Below, piece by piece: positions 1 to 7,762 of a stretch of DNA of 22,383 nucleotides; the first letter of the stretch is position 1, and each line of letters begins with the position of its first letter. The stretch is from assembly GCA_039026555.1 (NCBI GenBank), contig JBCCMB010000036.1, positions 1 through 22,383 on the forward strand. Reading direction: 5' to 3'. The stretch comes from JBCCMB01 sp039026555. GTDB lineage: Bacteria > Pseudomonadota > Alphaproteobacteria > Caulobacterales > Hyphomonadaceae. The notes beneath the pieces were generated by a model. The model made no database searches. It was not told the DNA's origin and saw only the letters and a list, made by a program, of their open reading frames with translations. The position numbers and the translations under genes were made by a program.

Positions 1-215
1 CGCGCGGCGGCCGCATTCCGCGCAACATCATCACAGAGTTTATCTGCCTCTATGACGGCGCCGAGATCTTCCGCGCGGATTTCTTCCCAGCGGTCGCCGC
101 CAATCCGTTTTTGACCTTCTACGCCAAGGCCGACAAAACGGGCGATCTGGAGTTTCGTTGGGTCGATCAGCACGGCGAGACTTCGTCCGAGACTGTCCGC
201 CTCACGGTTTCCTAA
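1..215 (+). CDS. soxZ: SoxZ, thiosulfate-carrier complex subunit (3' end only)
   Basis: The first 215 bases hold the last 70 codons of a gene cut by the window edge; the frame starts at base 3 and ends in TAA at 213-215. The translation contains the pattern IPRNIITEF, an ANPFLTFYAK strand and a FRWVDQHG strand, which matches the C-terminal half of SoxZ, a small immunoglobulin-like protein. In the known Sox system SoxZ pairs with SoxY in the periplasm, and the SoxYZ complex carries sulfur intermediates on the SoxY C-terminal Cys. The stop codon overlaps the start codon of the next gene by one base (TAATG), so soxZ and soxA are almost certainly translationally coupled. soxY and soxX would be expected just upstream, outside the window. 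The identification is confident although only the C-terminal part is visible. Confidence 0.9.
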   Translation, partial: RGGRIPRNIITEFICLYDGAEIFRADFFPAVAANPFLTFYAKADKTGDLEFRWVDQHGETSSETVRLTVS

Positions 216-1039
216 TGTCATTGGGGATGCGCCGAACACTAGGTGCATTGACGACACTCGTATTACTGGCGGCGTGCGCTGATGAAACCCAAACAACCGC
301 TCCGCCGGCGCCGCTCGACCGCGATGATCTGCCCCGTGAAGACGTCAAATCCGGCTATGAATTTCTAACGCGAGATACGCAAAACTTGCAGGATGACGAT
401 TTCGCCAATCCCGGGTTTTTGTGGGTGGATCGCGGGCGAGATTTGTTCAACGCGATCGAAGCCGGCGCGAGCGTATCTTGCGCCTCTTGTCATGATGGCG
501 ATGGCGTTAATCTATCAATGTCCGCCGCCACGCATCCGAAAATCGATCCGGCCAGCGGTGAGCTGGTCAATCTGGAAGGTCGAGTAAATCTGTGCCGCGA
601 GCGTTATCAAAGCCTTCCGCCATTGGCCTATGAAAGTGAGAATTTGTTGTCGCTGACAGCCTATGTCGCGCATCAATCGCGCGGCGCGCCTATGTCGGTG
701 GCGATCGACGACGCCGTGGCCGCCGCTTACCAGGCGGGCCGGGATTATTTCTTCACGCGCAAGGGCCAACTCAATTTGGCGTGCAGCCAGTGTCATGACG
801 ATCATTGGGGCGCAAAGCTCAGGGGCGACACGATCAGCCAGGGGCATTCCAACGGATTTCCCACTTATCGCTTGGAGTGGCAGACTTTGGGATCGCTGCA
901 TCGACGGTTTCAGGATTGCGACATAGGCGTTCGCGCTGAACCCTTTGAGGCCGGCGCCGATATCTATGTTGCGCTGGAATTGTACTTGGCGGCGCGCGCC
1001 AGTGGGTTGGAGATCGAAACGCCGGCTGTGCGGCGCTAG
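215..1039 (+). CDS. soxA: SoxA, diheme cytochrome c, L-cysteine S-thiosulfotransferase subunit
   Basis: Encodes 274 residues. SoxA works with SoxX to join thiosulfate oxidatively to the SoxY carrier Cys in the periplasm. Two c-type heme motifs are visible, CASCH (C89-H93) and CSQCH (C190-H194), so this is the diheme form. Cys235 in the RFQDCDIGVR context fits the active-site heme-ligand Cys of SoxA. Start: ATG 215 overlaps the soxZ stop (TAATG); a longer in-frame start at 158 lies inside soxZ and is rejected. The N-terminus MRRTLGALTTLVLLAAC is a short hydrophobic signal ending in LAAC, a good lipobox with Cys21, so the protein may be lipid-anchored rather than freely soluble; this is inferred from the motif. 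The stop TAG (1037-1039) overlaps the stop of the convergent gene. No soxB follows, so the cluster ends here or is arranged differently. Confidence 0.93.
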   Translation: MSLGMRRTLGALTTLVLLAACADETQTTAPPAPLDRDDLPREDVKSGYEFLTRDTQNLQDDDFANPGFLWVDRGRDLFNAIEAGASVSCASCHDGDGVNLSMSAATHPKIDPASGELVNLEGRVNLCRERYQSLPPLAYESENLLSLTAYVAHQSRGAPMSVAIDDAVAAAYQAGRDYFFTRKGQLNLACSQCHDDHWGAKLRGDTISQGHSNGFPTYRLEWQTLGSLHRRFQDCDIGVRAEPFEAGADIYVALELYLAARASGLEIETPAVRR

Positions 1040-1461
1040 GCGGCTGCGGGCCAGGCCGGCAATACATCCGCCAATCGGTCTTCAAGATAGCGGGGCGACA
1101 ATTCCTCTTTGCGCCAAACGCCGCGCAATCTTCGATCGATGGGTTGTAGGCCGAAATCAGCGGGCAATTCGTCGGACAATAAGACGCTGGGACAGGCCGG
1201 CGCGGCCGCGAGCAATTGCGATAGCGGCGCTCGATAGGATTTGTAAGGCGGAAGCCGATCGTTCAGCAGGATCAGATCGATTGGCTCAGTGGTCAAAAGC
1301 GCCATCGCTGCATCCAACGCGCGTTCGTGAACGATATTGAGCGACGCGCTGTCAATCCGCTCCAGATAAAGCGCAAGTAGCATCGGCGTTGTCGGGTTTT
1401 CTCCGATGAAAAGACATCGAAAGCCATTCGAAACCCGTGGTGACAGCCCGCTGGACAACAT
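1036..1461 (-). CDS. Degenerate response-regulator receiver-like protein
   Basis: Encodes 141 residues from ATG 1461; an in-frame TTG at 1491 would add 10, and neither start has a strong ribosome site. The pattern of short hydrophobic strands and helices fits a single receiver (CheY-like) domain with no output domain: FRCLFIGEN as strand 1, DLILLNDRLPP as strand 3, SVLLSDELP as strand 4, and WRKEEL where the conserved Lys normally sits. The usual phospho-acceptor Asp is aligned with Asn67 (DLILLN), and the acidic pair after strand 1 is reduced to GE, so classical phosphorylation looks unlikely. It lies downstream of, and in line with, the acyl-CoA dehydrogenase pair (gap 56 bases) and may be cotranscribed with it. 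It converges on soxA, sharing a CTAG in which each strand reads its own TAG. The fold assignment is by eye and moderate. Confidence 0.6.
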   Translation of the reverse strand: MLSSGLSPRVSNGFRCLFIGENPTTPMLLALYLERIDSASLNIVHERALDAAMALLTTEPIDLILLNDRLPPYKSYRAPLSQLLAAAPACPSVLLSDELPADFGLQPIDRRLRGVWRKEELSPRYLEDRLADVLPAWPAAA

Positions 1462-1517
1462 GACCACAGGGTGCGTCTTTAGGCTTAACAAGTTTCAAAC
1501 GGTTGCAGATTGGGTGC

Positions 1518-2657
1518 TTAAAACCCGTTCAAACTGGCGTAGCGGTCCCTATGGAAGCTCTCGCCGCCATAGATGGTTTCCAACACGCGCGCCCGCTTCA
1601 TAAAGAGACCGCTATCGTGCGCGTCGGTCATGCCGATACCGCCATGCATTTGCACGGTTTCGTTCGACACAAGGTGAAGCGTCTCCGCCGCCCGCGCTTT
1701 CGCCAGCGAGGCTAGCTCGGCGATGTTGTTGGCGTTGTCGTCCAAAGCGCTTAGCGCCGCGGCGATACAGGAACGCGTGAGTTCAATCTCCGAAAACATA
1801 ATCGCGGCGCGATGCTGTAGGCTTTGGAAGGAGCCGATCAATTGCCCGAATTGCTTACGTGTTTGCAGATATTCTTTCGTCATCTTAAAAGCGGCGTCCG
1901 AAGCGCCGAGCATTTCTGCGGCGAGCCCTATGCGCGCGCGGTCTAAGATAGGCTCCAACACGTCCCAACCGCCGTTGACAGCGCCCAGAACGGCGTCCGC
2001 GTCGACGGTGACGTTGTCGAAAGACACATTTGCCGCTGCATGCGCGTCGACGGTGGTCAGCGGCGTACGCTCCAAACCCGCCGCATCGCTAGGAACTAGG
2101 AAAAGTGTGAGGCCGTCCGTGTCGCCCGCCTGACCGGACGTACGTGCGGCCAAGATGAAAACATCCGCATGCGAGCCGTCCAGCACATAGGTTTTGGCGC
2201 CGGACAATGCCCAGCCGTCTCCAGATTTTGTCGCCGACAAAGCAATGTTGGTTGGATTGTGATGCGCGCCCTCATCAACGGCCAAGGCGGTTTTCAACTC
2301 GCCAGCGGCGATATTTGGGAGAAGGTCGGACTTTTGGGCTTCAGATCCTGCCAGGACGAGGGCGGAGGCGCCGATCAGCGCGGTTTGCAGGAGGGGCGTC
2401 GCCGCCAGGGTCGCGCCTTGCGCTTCCAACACCTGGCCTAAGCCGACATAGCCGAACTCAGATCCGCCATAGCTTTCCGGCACCAAAACGCCGGACCAGC
2501 CCATCTCCGCCATTTCCGCCCAAGTTGCGGCGTCATATCCATCCGTCGAGCCGCTGTCGCGCAGGGCGCGTAGCGCGGATACCGGCAATTTGTCGGCGGT
2601 GAAATCCGTCGCCGCGTCGCGCAGCATTTGTTGTTCTTCTGTCAGCACGAAGGCCAT
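1518..2657 (-). CDS. Acyl-CoA dehydrogenase, small subunit of a heteromeric pair
   Basis: Encodes 379 residues with the acyl-CoA dehydrogenase layout: an N-terminal helical domain opening FVLTEEQQMLRDAA, a middle beta domain, and a C-terminal helical domain with RKQFGQLIGSFQSLQHR and QMHGGIGMT, the FAD-contact segments. Where typical members have YEGT with the catalytic base Glu, this protein has IYGGES, so the usual base is missing. It is encoded directly behind a second, full acyl-CoA dehydrogenase, an arrangement like PimC/PimD or the mycobacterial ChsE-type pairs in which two different subunits form the enzyme. ATG 2657 has a good ribosome site (AAGAGGA, 2662-2668). The likely role is alpha,beta-dehydrogenation of an acyl-CoA in fatty-acid, dicarboxylate or sterol-like degradation; the substrate cannot be told from sequence. 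The gap to the upstream gene is 44 bases. Confidence 0.85.
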   Translation of the reverse strand: MAFVLTEEQQMLRDAATDFTADKLPVSALRALRDSGSTDGYDAATWAEMAEMGWSGVLVPESYGGSEFGYVGLGQVLEAQGATLAATPLLQTALIGASALVLAGSEAQKSDLLPNIAAGELKTALAVDEGAHHNPTNIALSATKSGDGWALSGAKTYVLDGSHADVFILAARTSGQAGDTDGLTLFLVPSDAAGLERTPLTTVDAHAAANVSFDNVTVDADAVLGAVNGGWDVLEPILDRARIGLAAEMLGASDAAFKMTKEYLQTRKQFGQLIGSFQSLQHRAAIMFSEIELTRSCIAAALSALDDNANNIAELASLAKARAAETLHLVSNETVQMHGGIGMTDAHDSGLFMKRARVLETIYGGESFHRDRYASLNGF

Positions 2658-2701
2658 GGCGTCCTCTTATTTTTTTGTCGCGGCATAAGCGCAGGGGCGA
2701 A

Positions 2702-3889
2702 TTATTGATGGTCGTGCAGCCCAAGCACGCGCTTGGCGATGACGTTCAAATTCACCTCCGACGTGCCGCCCTCGATGGAGTTTCCTTTGGATCTGAGCCA
2801 ATTGCGCGTCGCCCGCAATTCCTTGTCCGAAAAGCCGTCGCCCTCCCAGCCCAACGCCTGATGCCCCAAGGATTCGATATGCAATTCTGACTTGTTTTGG
2901 TTCAGTTTTGCGGCGGCGTATTTGAAGATTGACGCCGTGTGGCCGACTTCAGCGCCCGCTTTGGCCTCTTCTTGAGATCGTTTGACGGTGAGGCCGAAAG
3001 CTTTGTCATACATCATATGATCGGCGATCCGGGCGCGAAGATCCGGATCGGCCAGTTTGCCGTCTGACTCGCCGATATAGGTTTTTGCGACGTCCTTGAG
3101 CGGCGTCGATCCCGCACCGCCAAAGCCCATGGCGGAGATGTTGACGCGTTCATACTGTAAGAGACGTTTGGCGATTTCCCAGCCGCCGCCGACGCGGCCG
3201 ACAAGATTTTCTTTCGGCACTTTGACATCGGTGAAGAAGGTCTCGCAGAAGGGTGATTCACCCGAGATCAGCAAAATTGGCCGCGTTTCAACGCCTTTTG
3301 TCTTCATGTCGAACAGGATGAAGGAAATGCCTTCATGCTTGACGCTGCTGTCCGTTCTTACGAGGCAGAAAATCCAATCGGCTTCGTTCGCATAGGACGT
3401 CCAGACCTTTTGACCATTGATCAAATAATGGTCGCCCTTGTCTTCGCATTTGGTCTGCAGGCCCGCGAGATCGGATCCAGCGCCAGGTTCGGAATAGCCC
3501 TGACACCAGCGGATCTCGCCACGCACGATTTTGGGGATGTGCTCCTGCTTTTGCGCTTCATTGCCGTACTCCAGCAAGACGGGGCCGAACATCCAGATGC
3601 CGAAGGACAATAGCGGGATACGCGCCTTAATGCGGCGCATTTCTTCCTGCAGGATCTTGGCTTCCGCTTTCGATAGGCCGCCGCCGCCATAGTCTTTGGG
3701 CCATTCCGGCGTGGTCCAACCCTTTGCGCCCATGCGATCGAGCCAGATCTTAGAATCCGGATTTTTGTAAACGGCGTCGCGGCCGCCCCAGACTTGTTCG
3801 TCGACAGGTGTCGGCGTGCGCATGGAGGCGGGACAATTTTCCTCCAACCAAGCGCGTGTCTCTGCGCGAAATGCGTCCAGATCCGACAT
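2702..3889 (-). CDS. Acyl-CoA dehydrogenase, large (catalytic) subunit of the pair
   Basis: Encodes 395 residues and is first in the operon with the small subunit. Typical family motifs are present: GYSEPGAGSDLAGLQT (FAD/substrate loop), INGQKVWTSYA, the C-terminal FAD segment, and IEGGTSEVNLNVIAKRVLGL near the end, where the Glu occupies the usual catalytic-base region. The W-rich N-terminus (TRAWLEENCPA) and the segment WPKDYGGGGLS are characteristic of the PimC/FadE-large type. ATG 3889 is preceded by a strong purine-rich ribosome site (GAGAGGAG, about 3897-3904). The probable job is the FAD-dependent first oxidation step of beta-oxidation on an unidentified acyl-CoA, passing electrons to ETF. 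The promoter presumably lies in 3890-3991 or further upstream, since the preceding gene runs in the same direction. Confidence 0.9.
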   Translation of the reverse strand: MSDLDAFRAETRAWLEENCPASMRTPTPVDEQVWGGRDAVYKNPDSKIWLDRMGAKGWTTPEWPKDYGGGGLSKAEAKILQEEMRRIKARIPLLSFGIWMFGPVLLEYGNEAQKQEHIPKIVRGEIRWCQGYSEPGAGSDLAGLQTKCEDKGDHYLINGQKVWTSYANEADWIFCLVRTDSSVKHEGISFILFDMKTKGVETRPILLISGESPFCETFFTDVKVPKENLVGRVGGGWEIAKRLLQYERVNISAMGFGGAGSTPLKDVAKTYIGESDGKLADPDLRARIADHMMYDKAFGLTVKRSQEEAKAGAEVGHTASIFKYAAAKLNQNKSELHIESLGHQALGWEGDGFSDKELRATRNWLRSKGNSIEGGTSEVNLNVIAKRVLGLHDHQ

Positions 3890-3991
3890 GTGAAGCCTCT
3901 CCTCTATGGGCGCCGCGCGTCCGGGCGCGTCTTACGAACGTCAAGAACAAGCTAGCTTAGCGCCTGCGCTTAAACCACGCCGTCCCTTACG

Positions 3992-4222
3992 TCAGAAGCG
4001 CATGAAGGGGGATTTGTCCGGCCCGGTCTCGAGGCCGGCTAAATTCACCAGGTGCACAATCATCAAAATGGTCCAGAAGCCGGCGAAGATGATCAGCAGC
4101 CGCCAAGGGATCATCCTTGGATCGGGGCCGTCATGCGGCTTGCCCGCCCGCCAAGATGAGAGCGCGAACAGTCCGACGCCGGCGGCGAGGCCGAGACATG
4201 TCAACGCCCAGTCCAACAGCAT
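3992..4222 (-). CDS. Small two-helix membrane protein, unknown function
   Basis: Encodes 76 residues. Two hydrophobic segments are clear: about residues 3-22 (LDWALTCLGLAAGVGLFAL) and about 43-64 (WRLLIIFAGFWTILMIVHLV). They are joined by a polar loop rich in Gly, Pro and Asp (GKPHDGPDPRMIP), and the C-terminus is short and charged (GPDKSPFMRF). ATG 4222 has a good ribosome site (AGAAGGG, spacing about 7). It lies 32 bases downstream of the glycosyltransferase gene on the same strand, so cotranscription is likely. The family is not recognised. It could be an accessory subunit of the glycosyltransferase or simply an unrelated small inner-membrane protein. Confidence 0.7.
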   Translation of the reverse strand: MLLDWALTCLGLAAGVGLFALSSWRAGKPHDGPDPRMIPWRLLIIFAGFWTILMIVHLVNLAGLETGPDKSPFMRF

Positions 4223-4254
4223 TCAAAGCCCTTCTCACGATCTCTTTCCCTCGA

Positions 4255-5760
4255 TTAGGTCGAAGTGGGCGGTGCAGCGTCCGGCGTCAATCCGTGCGGC
4301 GTCTTCCGCCAATAAAACGGTCGTGTTTTGAGTTCCCAAAGGGCGTTCGCCGCCGCCCAGCTTTGCAGCACCCAATAAATCGGCATGGTGAGAATGGCGA
4401 AAAATCGTTGCTTTATAGGGCTGGCGAGTACGCCGCAGGTGGCTGCCGAGAGGTAGCCCGCCAGCAAAAGCGCACTGTGCCAAACGTCAAATGCGACCAG
4501 CGGCGTTAAGAGTGCTAGCAGGGTGAGGCCGACCAGCGGCGCATGCAGCAATGTAGACGCAAGGCCGGCGCTAAACGCCAATTGGAGCCCGACAAAACGC
4601 CCAAAGCCCATGGCTCTGGCGTTCTTCACGGGCTGGCGCATCAAAACCAACCAGGTTTGTAGATGACCTTTGATCCATCGGATACGTTGGTTCGTCCACT
4701 GACCGAGCGCAATAGGCGCTTCTTCATATGTCGGCGGCTCAATCATAGCTGAACGGTATCCGGAGGCCGCCATGCGCATGCCGAGATCCGCGTCCTCCGT
4801 CACATTGTATGCGTCCCAGCCGCCAATGGCTTTGAGCGCGGATGTTCTGAAGTGATTGCTGGTGCCGCCCAGCGGAAGAGGCCAGCCAAGACTTGATAGC
4901 GCCGGCAGCCAGACGCCGAAGTGAATGGCGTATTCCAGCGCGAATTGGCGAGCGACCCAAGAGTGCTCGCCATTATGCGCAAACAGCGGCGCTTGTACGA
5001 CGGCGAGATTGTCCTCCGCCCGAGAAAACGCCGTAATGGCGGCGTTCAGTTGGGTCGGGTCCGGCCTGTCCTCCGCATCGTAAACCGCGACGAACTCGCC
5101 GCGCGCGAAAGCGAGGCCGTAATTGAGCGCTTTTGGTTTTGTGCGTGGTCCGGCGGCGGGGATCGGGATGATCTCAATGTACGGGTCTAAATCGAGGCGG
5201 CGTGCGGCGTCCATCGTTTCGCGATCGTCGCTTTCGATCAGCAATTTGATGTCCAATCGGTCCTGCGGATAGTCCAGACGCTCCAATGCGGCGACGAGAT
5301 CCGGCAAGACATTCGCTTCTTTGTATAAAGGAACCAGGAGGGTGTAGGCGGGCGTGAGCGCAGGCTTAGCTTTAGTCCTTTCTTCCGCCGGGGTTCGCCG
5401 AGTTTTTCGATAGATCCATTGGAACGCCGCAAACAGGCGCAACAAGATCAATGCACTGAAGACGCTGGCCGCTAGAAACAGTACGCTCGCCCAAAGCGCC
5501 ATCGGCGTGAATGAGTAAAATACGATAAAAGCGCCCGCAAGGCCGTATCCGCCGGCGCGTTGGTGCGCGACAAGCCCGAATTTCGCGCTGGCCTCCGGCC
5601 GATGCGTCGCCAGGCCTTCACTTGCCTCGCCAATGGCCTGCGCCGCTTCTACTTTTTCATCAAGCGTAAGATTTGCGTCCTTGCGAAAACGCAATGCTCC
5701 AGCGATAGGTTCGGTCGCCAGATCGTGAGAATTCGCAAAAGGGGCGCTACCGCCGTACAT
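4255..5760 (-). CDS. Membrane family-2 glycosyltransferase (processive beta-glycan synthase type)
   Basis: Encodes 501 residues from ATG 5760, which has a G-rich ribosome site just upstream; an in-frame GTG at 5775 is less likely. Layout: a soluble N-terminal stretch of about 65 residues, two membrane helices (about 70-112), a GT-A catalytic domain (about 135-350), and three or so C-terminal helices (about 390-475). Catalytic motifs in order are DAED (about 228-231, the DXD metal site), GTSNHF (about 299), TEDADLG (about 321) and QRIRWIKG (about 358), the Q..RW motif of processive enzymes such as BcsA, PgaC and hyaluronan synthase. It therefore probably polymerises a beta-linked polysaccharide from a UDP-sugar at the inner membrane; the sugar is not predictable. 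No PilZ domain is seen, so direct c-di-GMP control is not evident. The N-terminal stretch may be a degenerate regulatory domain. Confidence 0.88.
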   Translation of the reverse strand: MYGGSAPFANSHDLATEPIAGALRFRKDANLTLDEKVEAAQAIGEASEGLATHRPEASAKFGLVAHQRAGGYGLAGAFIVFYSFTPMALWASVLFLAASVFSALILLRLFAAFQWIYRKTRRTPAEERTKAKPALTPAYTLLVPLYKEANVLPDLVAALERLDYPQDRLDIKLLIESDDRETMDAARRLDLDPYIEIIPIPAAGPRTKPKALNYGLAFARGEFVAVYDAEDRPDPTQLNAAITAFSRAEDNLAVVQAPLFAHNGEHSWVARQFALEYAIHFGVWLPALSSLGWPLPLGGTSNHFRTSALKAIGGWDAYNVTEDADLGMRMAASGYRSAMIEPPTYEEAPIALGQWTNQRIRWIKGHLQTWLVLMRQPVKNARAMGFGRFVGLQLAFSAGLASTLLHAPLVGLTLLALLTPLVAFDVWHSALLLAGYLSAATCGVLASPIKQRFFAILTMPIYWVLQSWAAANALWELKTRPFYWRKTPHGLTPDAAPPTST

Positions 5761-5905
5761 ACAGTCCCCCAACACCAGGTGTTATGCTGACCGACGAGAC
5801 GTCGTTGCGCGAGCAACTTGGGGTAGCGTTTTTCCGAATATCGCACGGCGCGGCGGCAAAATATGCAGGTTGAGCGAAGATTTGCGATGCGCCAGAACGG
5901 ACGCC

Positions 5906-6925
5906 ATGAACTTCACATCCGACACAGCCGCGCCCGCGCATCCAAAGATTCTTGAAGCTTTGAGCGCTGTTAACGCCGGCGACGCGGCGAGTTACGGCGC
6001 AGACGCGGCGAGCGAAGCGGCCCGTCGACGCTTGAGCGAGGTTTTCGAGACGGACGTCGAGGTCTGGTTCGTCGCGTCAGGAACGGCCGCCAATGCGCTC
6101 GCCTTATCCGTGCTGTGTTCGCCGGTCGGCGCGGTATTGTGCCATGAGGGCGCGCATATAGAACATGACGAACGCGGCGCCCCCGAGTTTTTCACCGGCG
6201 GCGGAAAGCTGAGATTGTTGCCGGGCGCGCACGGTAAGATCGATGGGGCCGCCCTAGCGGCGTCGCTCGACGCCATCGATCGAAGCTTCTTTCACGAGGC
6301 GCCGGCGGAGGTGCTGTCGCTCTCCAACCTAACCGAGGCGGGCACAGCGTATTCGCCGGAAGAAGTTTGGAAACACGCGGATGCGGCTAGGGCTAAAGGC
6401 TTGTGGGTGCATTCGGACGGCGCGCGATTTGCGAATGCGGTCGCGGCTGGCGGGGCGTCGCCTGCAGATCTGTCCTGGCGCGCCGGCGTGGATGTTATGA
6501 CATTCGGCGCAACGAAAAACGGCGCGTTGGGGTGCGAAGCGATCATCTTGTTTGGCGCGGCGCGAGAAAAATTCGCTGATTTGGTGGCGCGCGCCAAACG
6601 CGGCGGCCACGCCCCGCCGAAAATGCGGTATCTAGCGGCGCAAATGAGCGCCTATCTAGAGAACGATCTCTGGCTCTCTTTAGCGCGTGATGCGAACGCC
6701 TCTGCGAAGCTTTTAGCCGATGTGTTGCTCAAGATTGACGGTGTGGAGTTGGCGCATCCGGTAGACGGAAATGAGGTATTTGTTCACTTGCCGGCGGCCG
6801 CAGTTGAAAAGCTAAAAGCTGCGGGCGCCGGCTTTTATCCCTGGCCCGACGGATCGTTTCGATTTGTTTGTGCGTGGAATACGACCGTTCGGGACATAGA
6901 GGCGATTGCCTCAATTATCGGATGA
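5906..6925 (+). CDS. ltaE: Low-specificity L-threonine aldolase (PLP enzyme)
   Basis: Encodes 339 residues. Fold-type I PLP enzyme that splits L-threonine or L-allo-threonine to glycine and acetaldehyde in the cytosol. Visible features are the family-typical N-terminus NFTSDTAAPAHPKILEAL, ASYGAD, the cofactor region FVASGTAANALAL, HSDGARFANAV with the Asp that contacts the pyridine nitrogen, and TFGATKNGALG with the Schiff-base Lys204. ATG 5906 is preferred because the family begins with this motif; an in-frame TTG at 5870 would add 12 poorly conserved residues. The ribosome site is weak. The gene is transcribed away from the glycosyltransferase, with a shared upstream region of 145 bases, and its 3' end overlaps the convergent TetR-type gene by 15 bases. 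Confidence 0.9.
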   Translation: MNFTSDTAAPAHPKILEALSAVNAGDAASYGADAASEAARRRLSEVFETDVEVWFVASGTAANALALSVLCSPVGAVLCHEGAHIEHDERGAPEFFTGGGKLRLLPGAHGKIDGAALAASLDAIDRSFFHEAPAEVLSLSNLTEAGTAYSPEEVWKHADAARAKGLWVHSDGARFANAVAAGGASPADLSWRAGVDVMTFGATKNGALGCEAIILFGAAREKFADLVARAKRGGHAPPKMRYLAAQMSAYLENDLWLSLARDANASAKLLADVLLKIDGVELAHPVDGNEVFVHLPAAAVEKLKAAGAGFYPWPDGSFRFVCAWNTTVRDIEAIASIIG

Positions 6926-7549
6926 TGCAGCGCCTGCACTAAGACTGGCGATGGTCCAGTCGCCGAGAATTTTGACACAGGACGTTAAATCCAAATCCGG
7001 GTCGATTTCAGACTTCAAGAATTCGTCGCGCATCACGGCCAGCAAGAGCGGCGCGAGGAGCATAAGCCCCAGGGTTCGCAATTCGGCTGCGCTTTGAGGA
7101 CCTTCAGGCGTCGCCCTAAACTTCTCCGCAACGGCGTCCAGGGCAGGGTCAAGCACGTGGATCGCGTACGCTCGCCCCGCTTCAGCGTCGGCCAATCCCT
7201 CAATCAAGCCAAAAGCATGCGCGCGCACGAAGCCGCGATGACGTGCGCCTCCCTCGCTAAGCGTTAAATACTCCGAGACAGCGTCTTCAATCGAGGCTGA
7301 GGGTGTTCGCGCCAACGCCCAGATGCGCTCGCCGCGAACGCCGATTTCCTGCAAGATCGCTTCAACTAGGCCTGCGCGGTCGACGAAGTAATGTCTCAAC
7401 GTAGGCTCCGAAGCCCCAGCAGCCAGCGCGAATTGGCGCAGACTTGGACGTTTCAGATCCGAGTTTAAGGCGTAATCCGTCAGCGTCGCGAGGAGCTTCG
7501 CGCGTTTTTCGTCAAAATCACGATTTCGAACGCCCTGCGGCCGCGCCAT
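6911..7549 (-). CDS. TetR-family transcriptional regulator
   Basis: Encodes 212 residues. The N-terminal part contains a TetR-type helix-turn-helix: PSLRQFALAAGASEPTLRHYFVDRAGLVEAIL, at about residues 35-65, with the family-typical YF near the end of the recognition helix. The remaining all-helical C-terminal domain should bind an unknown ligand and form the dimer. ATG 7549 has a G-rich ribosome site. It converges on the threonine aldolase gene (15-base overlap) and is divergent from the GGDEF-EAL gene across 7550-7762. TetR regulators often control the divergent gene, but no convincing operator palindrome was seen there, so the target is open. Confidence 0.88.
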   Translation of the reverse strand: MARPQGVRNRDFDEKRAKLLATLTDYALNSDLKRPSLRQFALAAGASEPTLRHYFVDRAGLVEAILQEIGVRGERIWALARTPSASIEDAVSEYLTLSEGGARHRGFVRAHAFGLIEGLADAEAGRAYAIHVLDPALDAVAEKFRATPEGPQSAAELRTLGLMLLAPLLLAVMRDEFLKSEIDPDLDLTSCVKILGDWTIASLSAGAASSDN

Positions 7550-7762
7550 AGATAATCCGCCCCTGAGCTCGTCTCGTCGAGGGGGGCTTGGTCAGCCCGC
7601 CCGACATGTGACTAGACCTTAACGCACTGACGCACAATGCAGTCGTTGGGACGCGAACCAGCAAAGGGCGAGTGTTAACGAAGCGACCAAAATCATCTCG
7701 GTTGGCTTCATCCTATCTCCAACTCGATCTGCGATCTTGTTCGGGGACAGGCATCTGACGCT

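Noticed and set aside
7612..7682. ttaacgcact and agtgttaacg as a possible operator pair for the TetR-type regulator
   Set aside because: The similarity is imperfect and the halves are about 40 bases apart, unlike a typical TetR operator.
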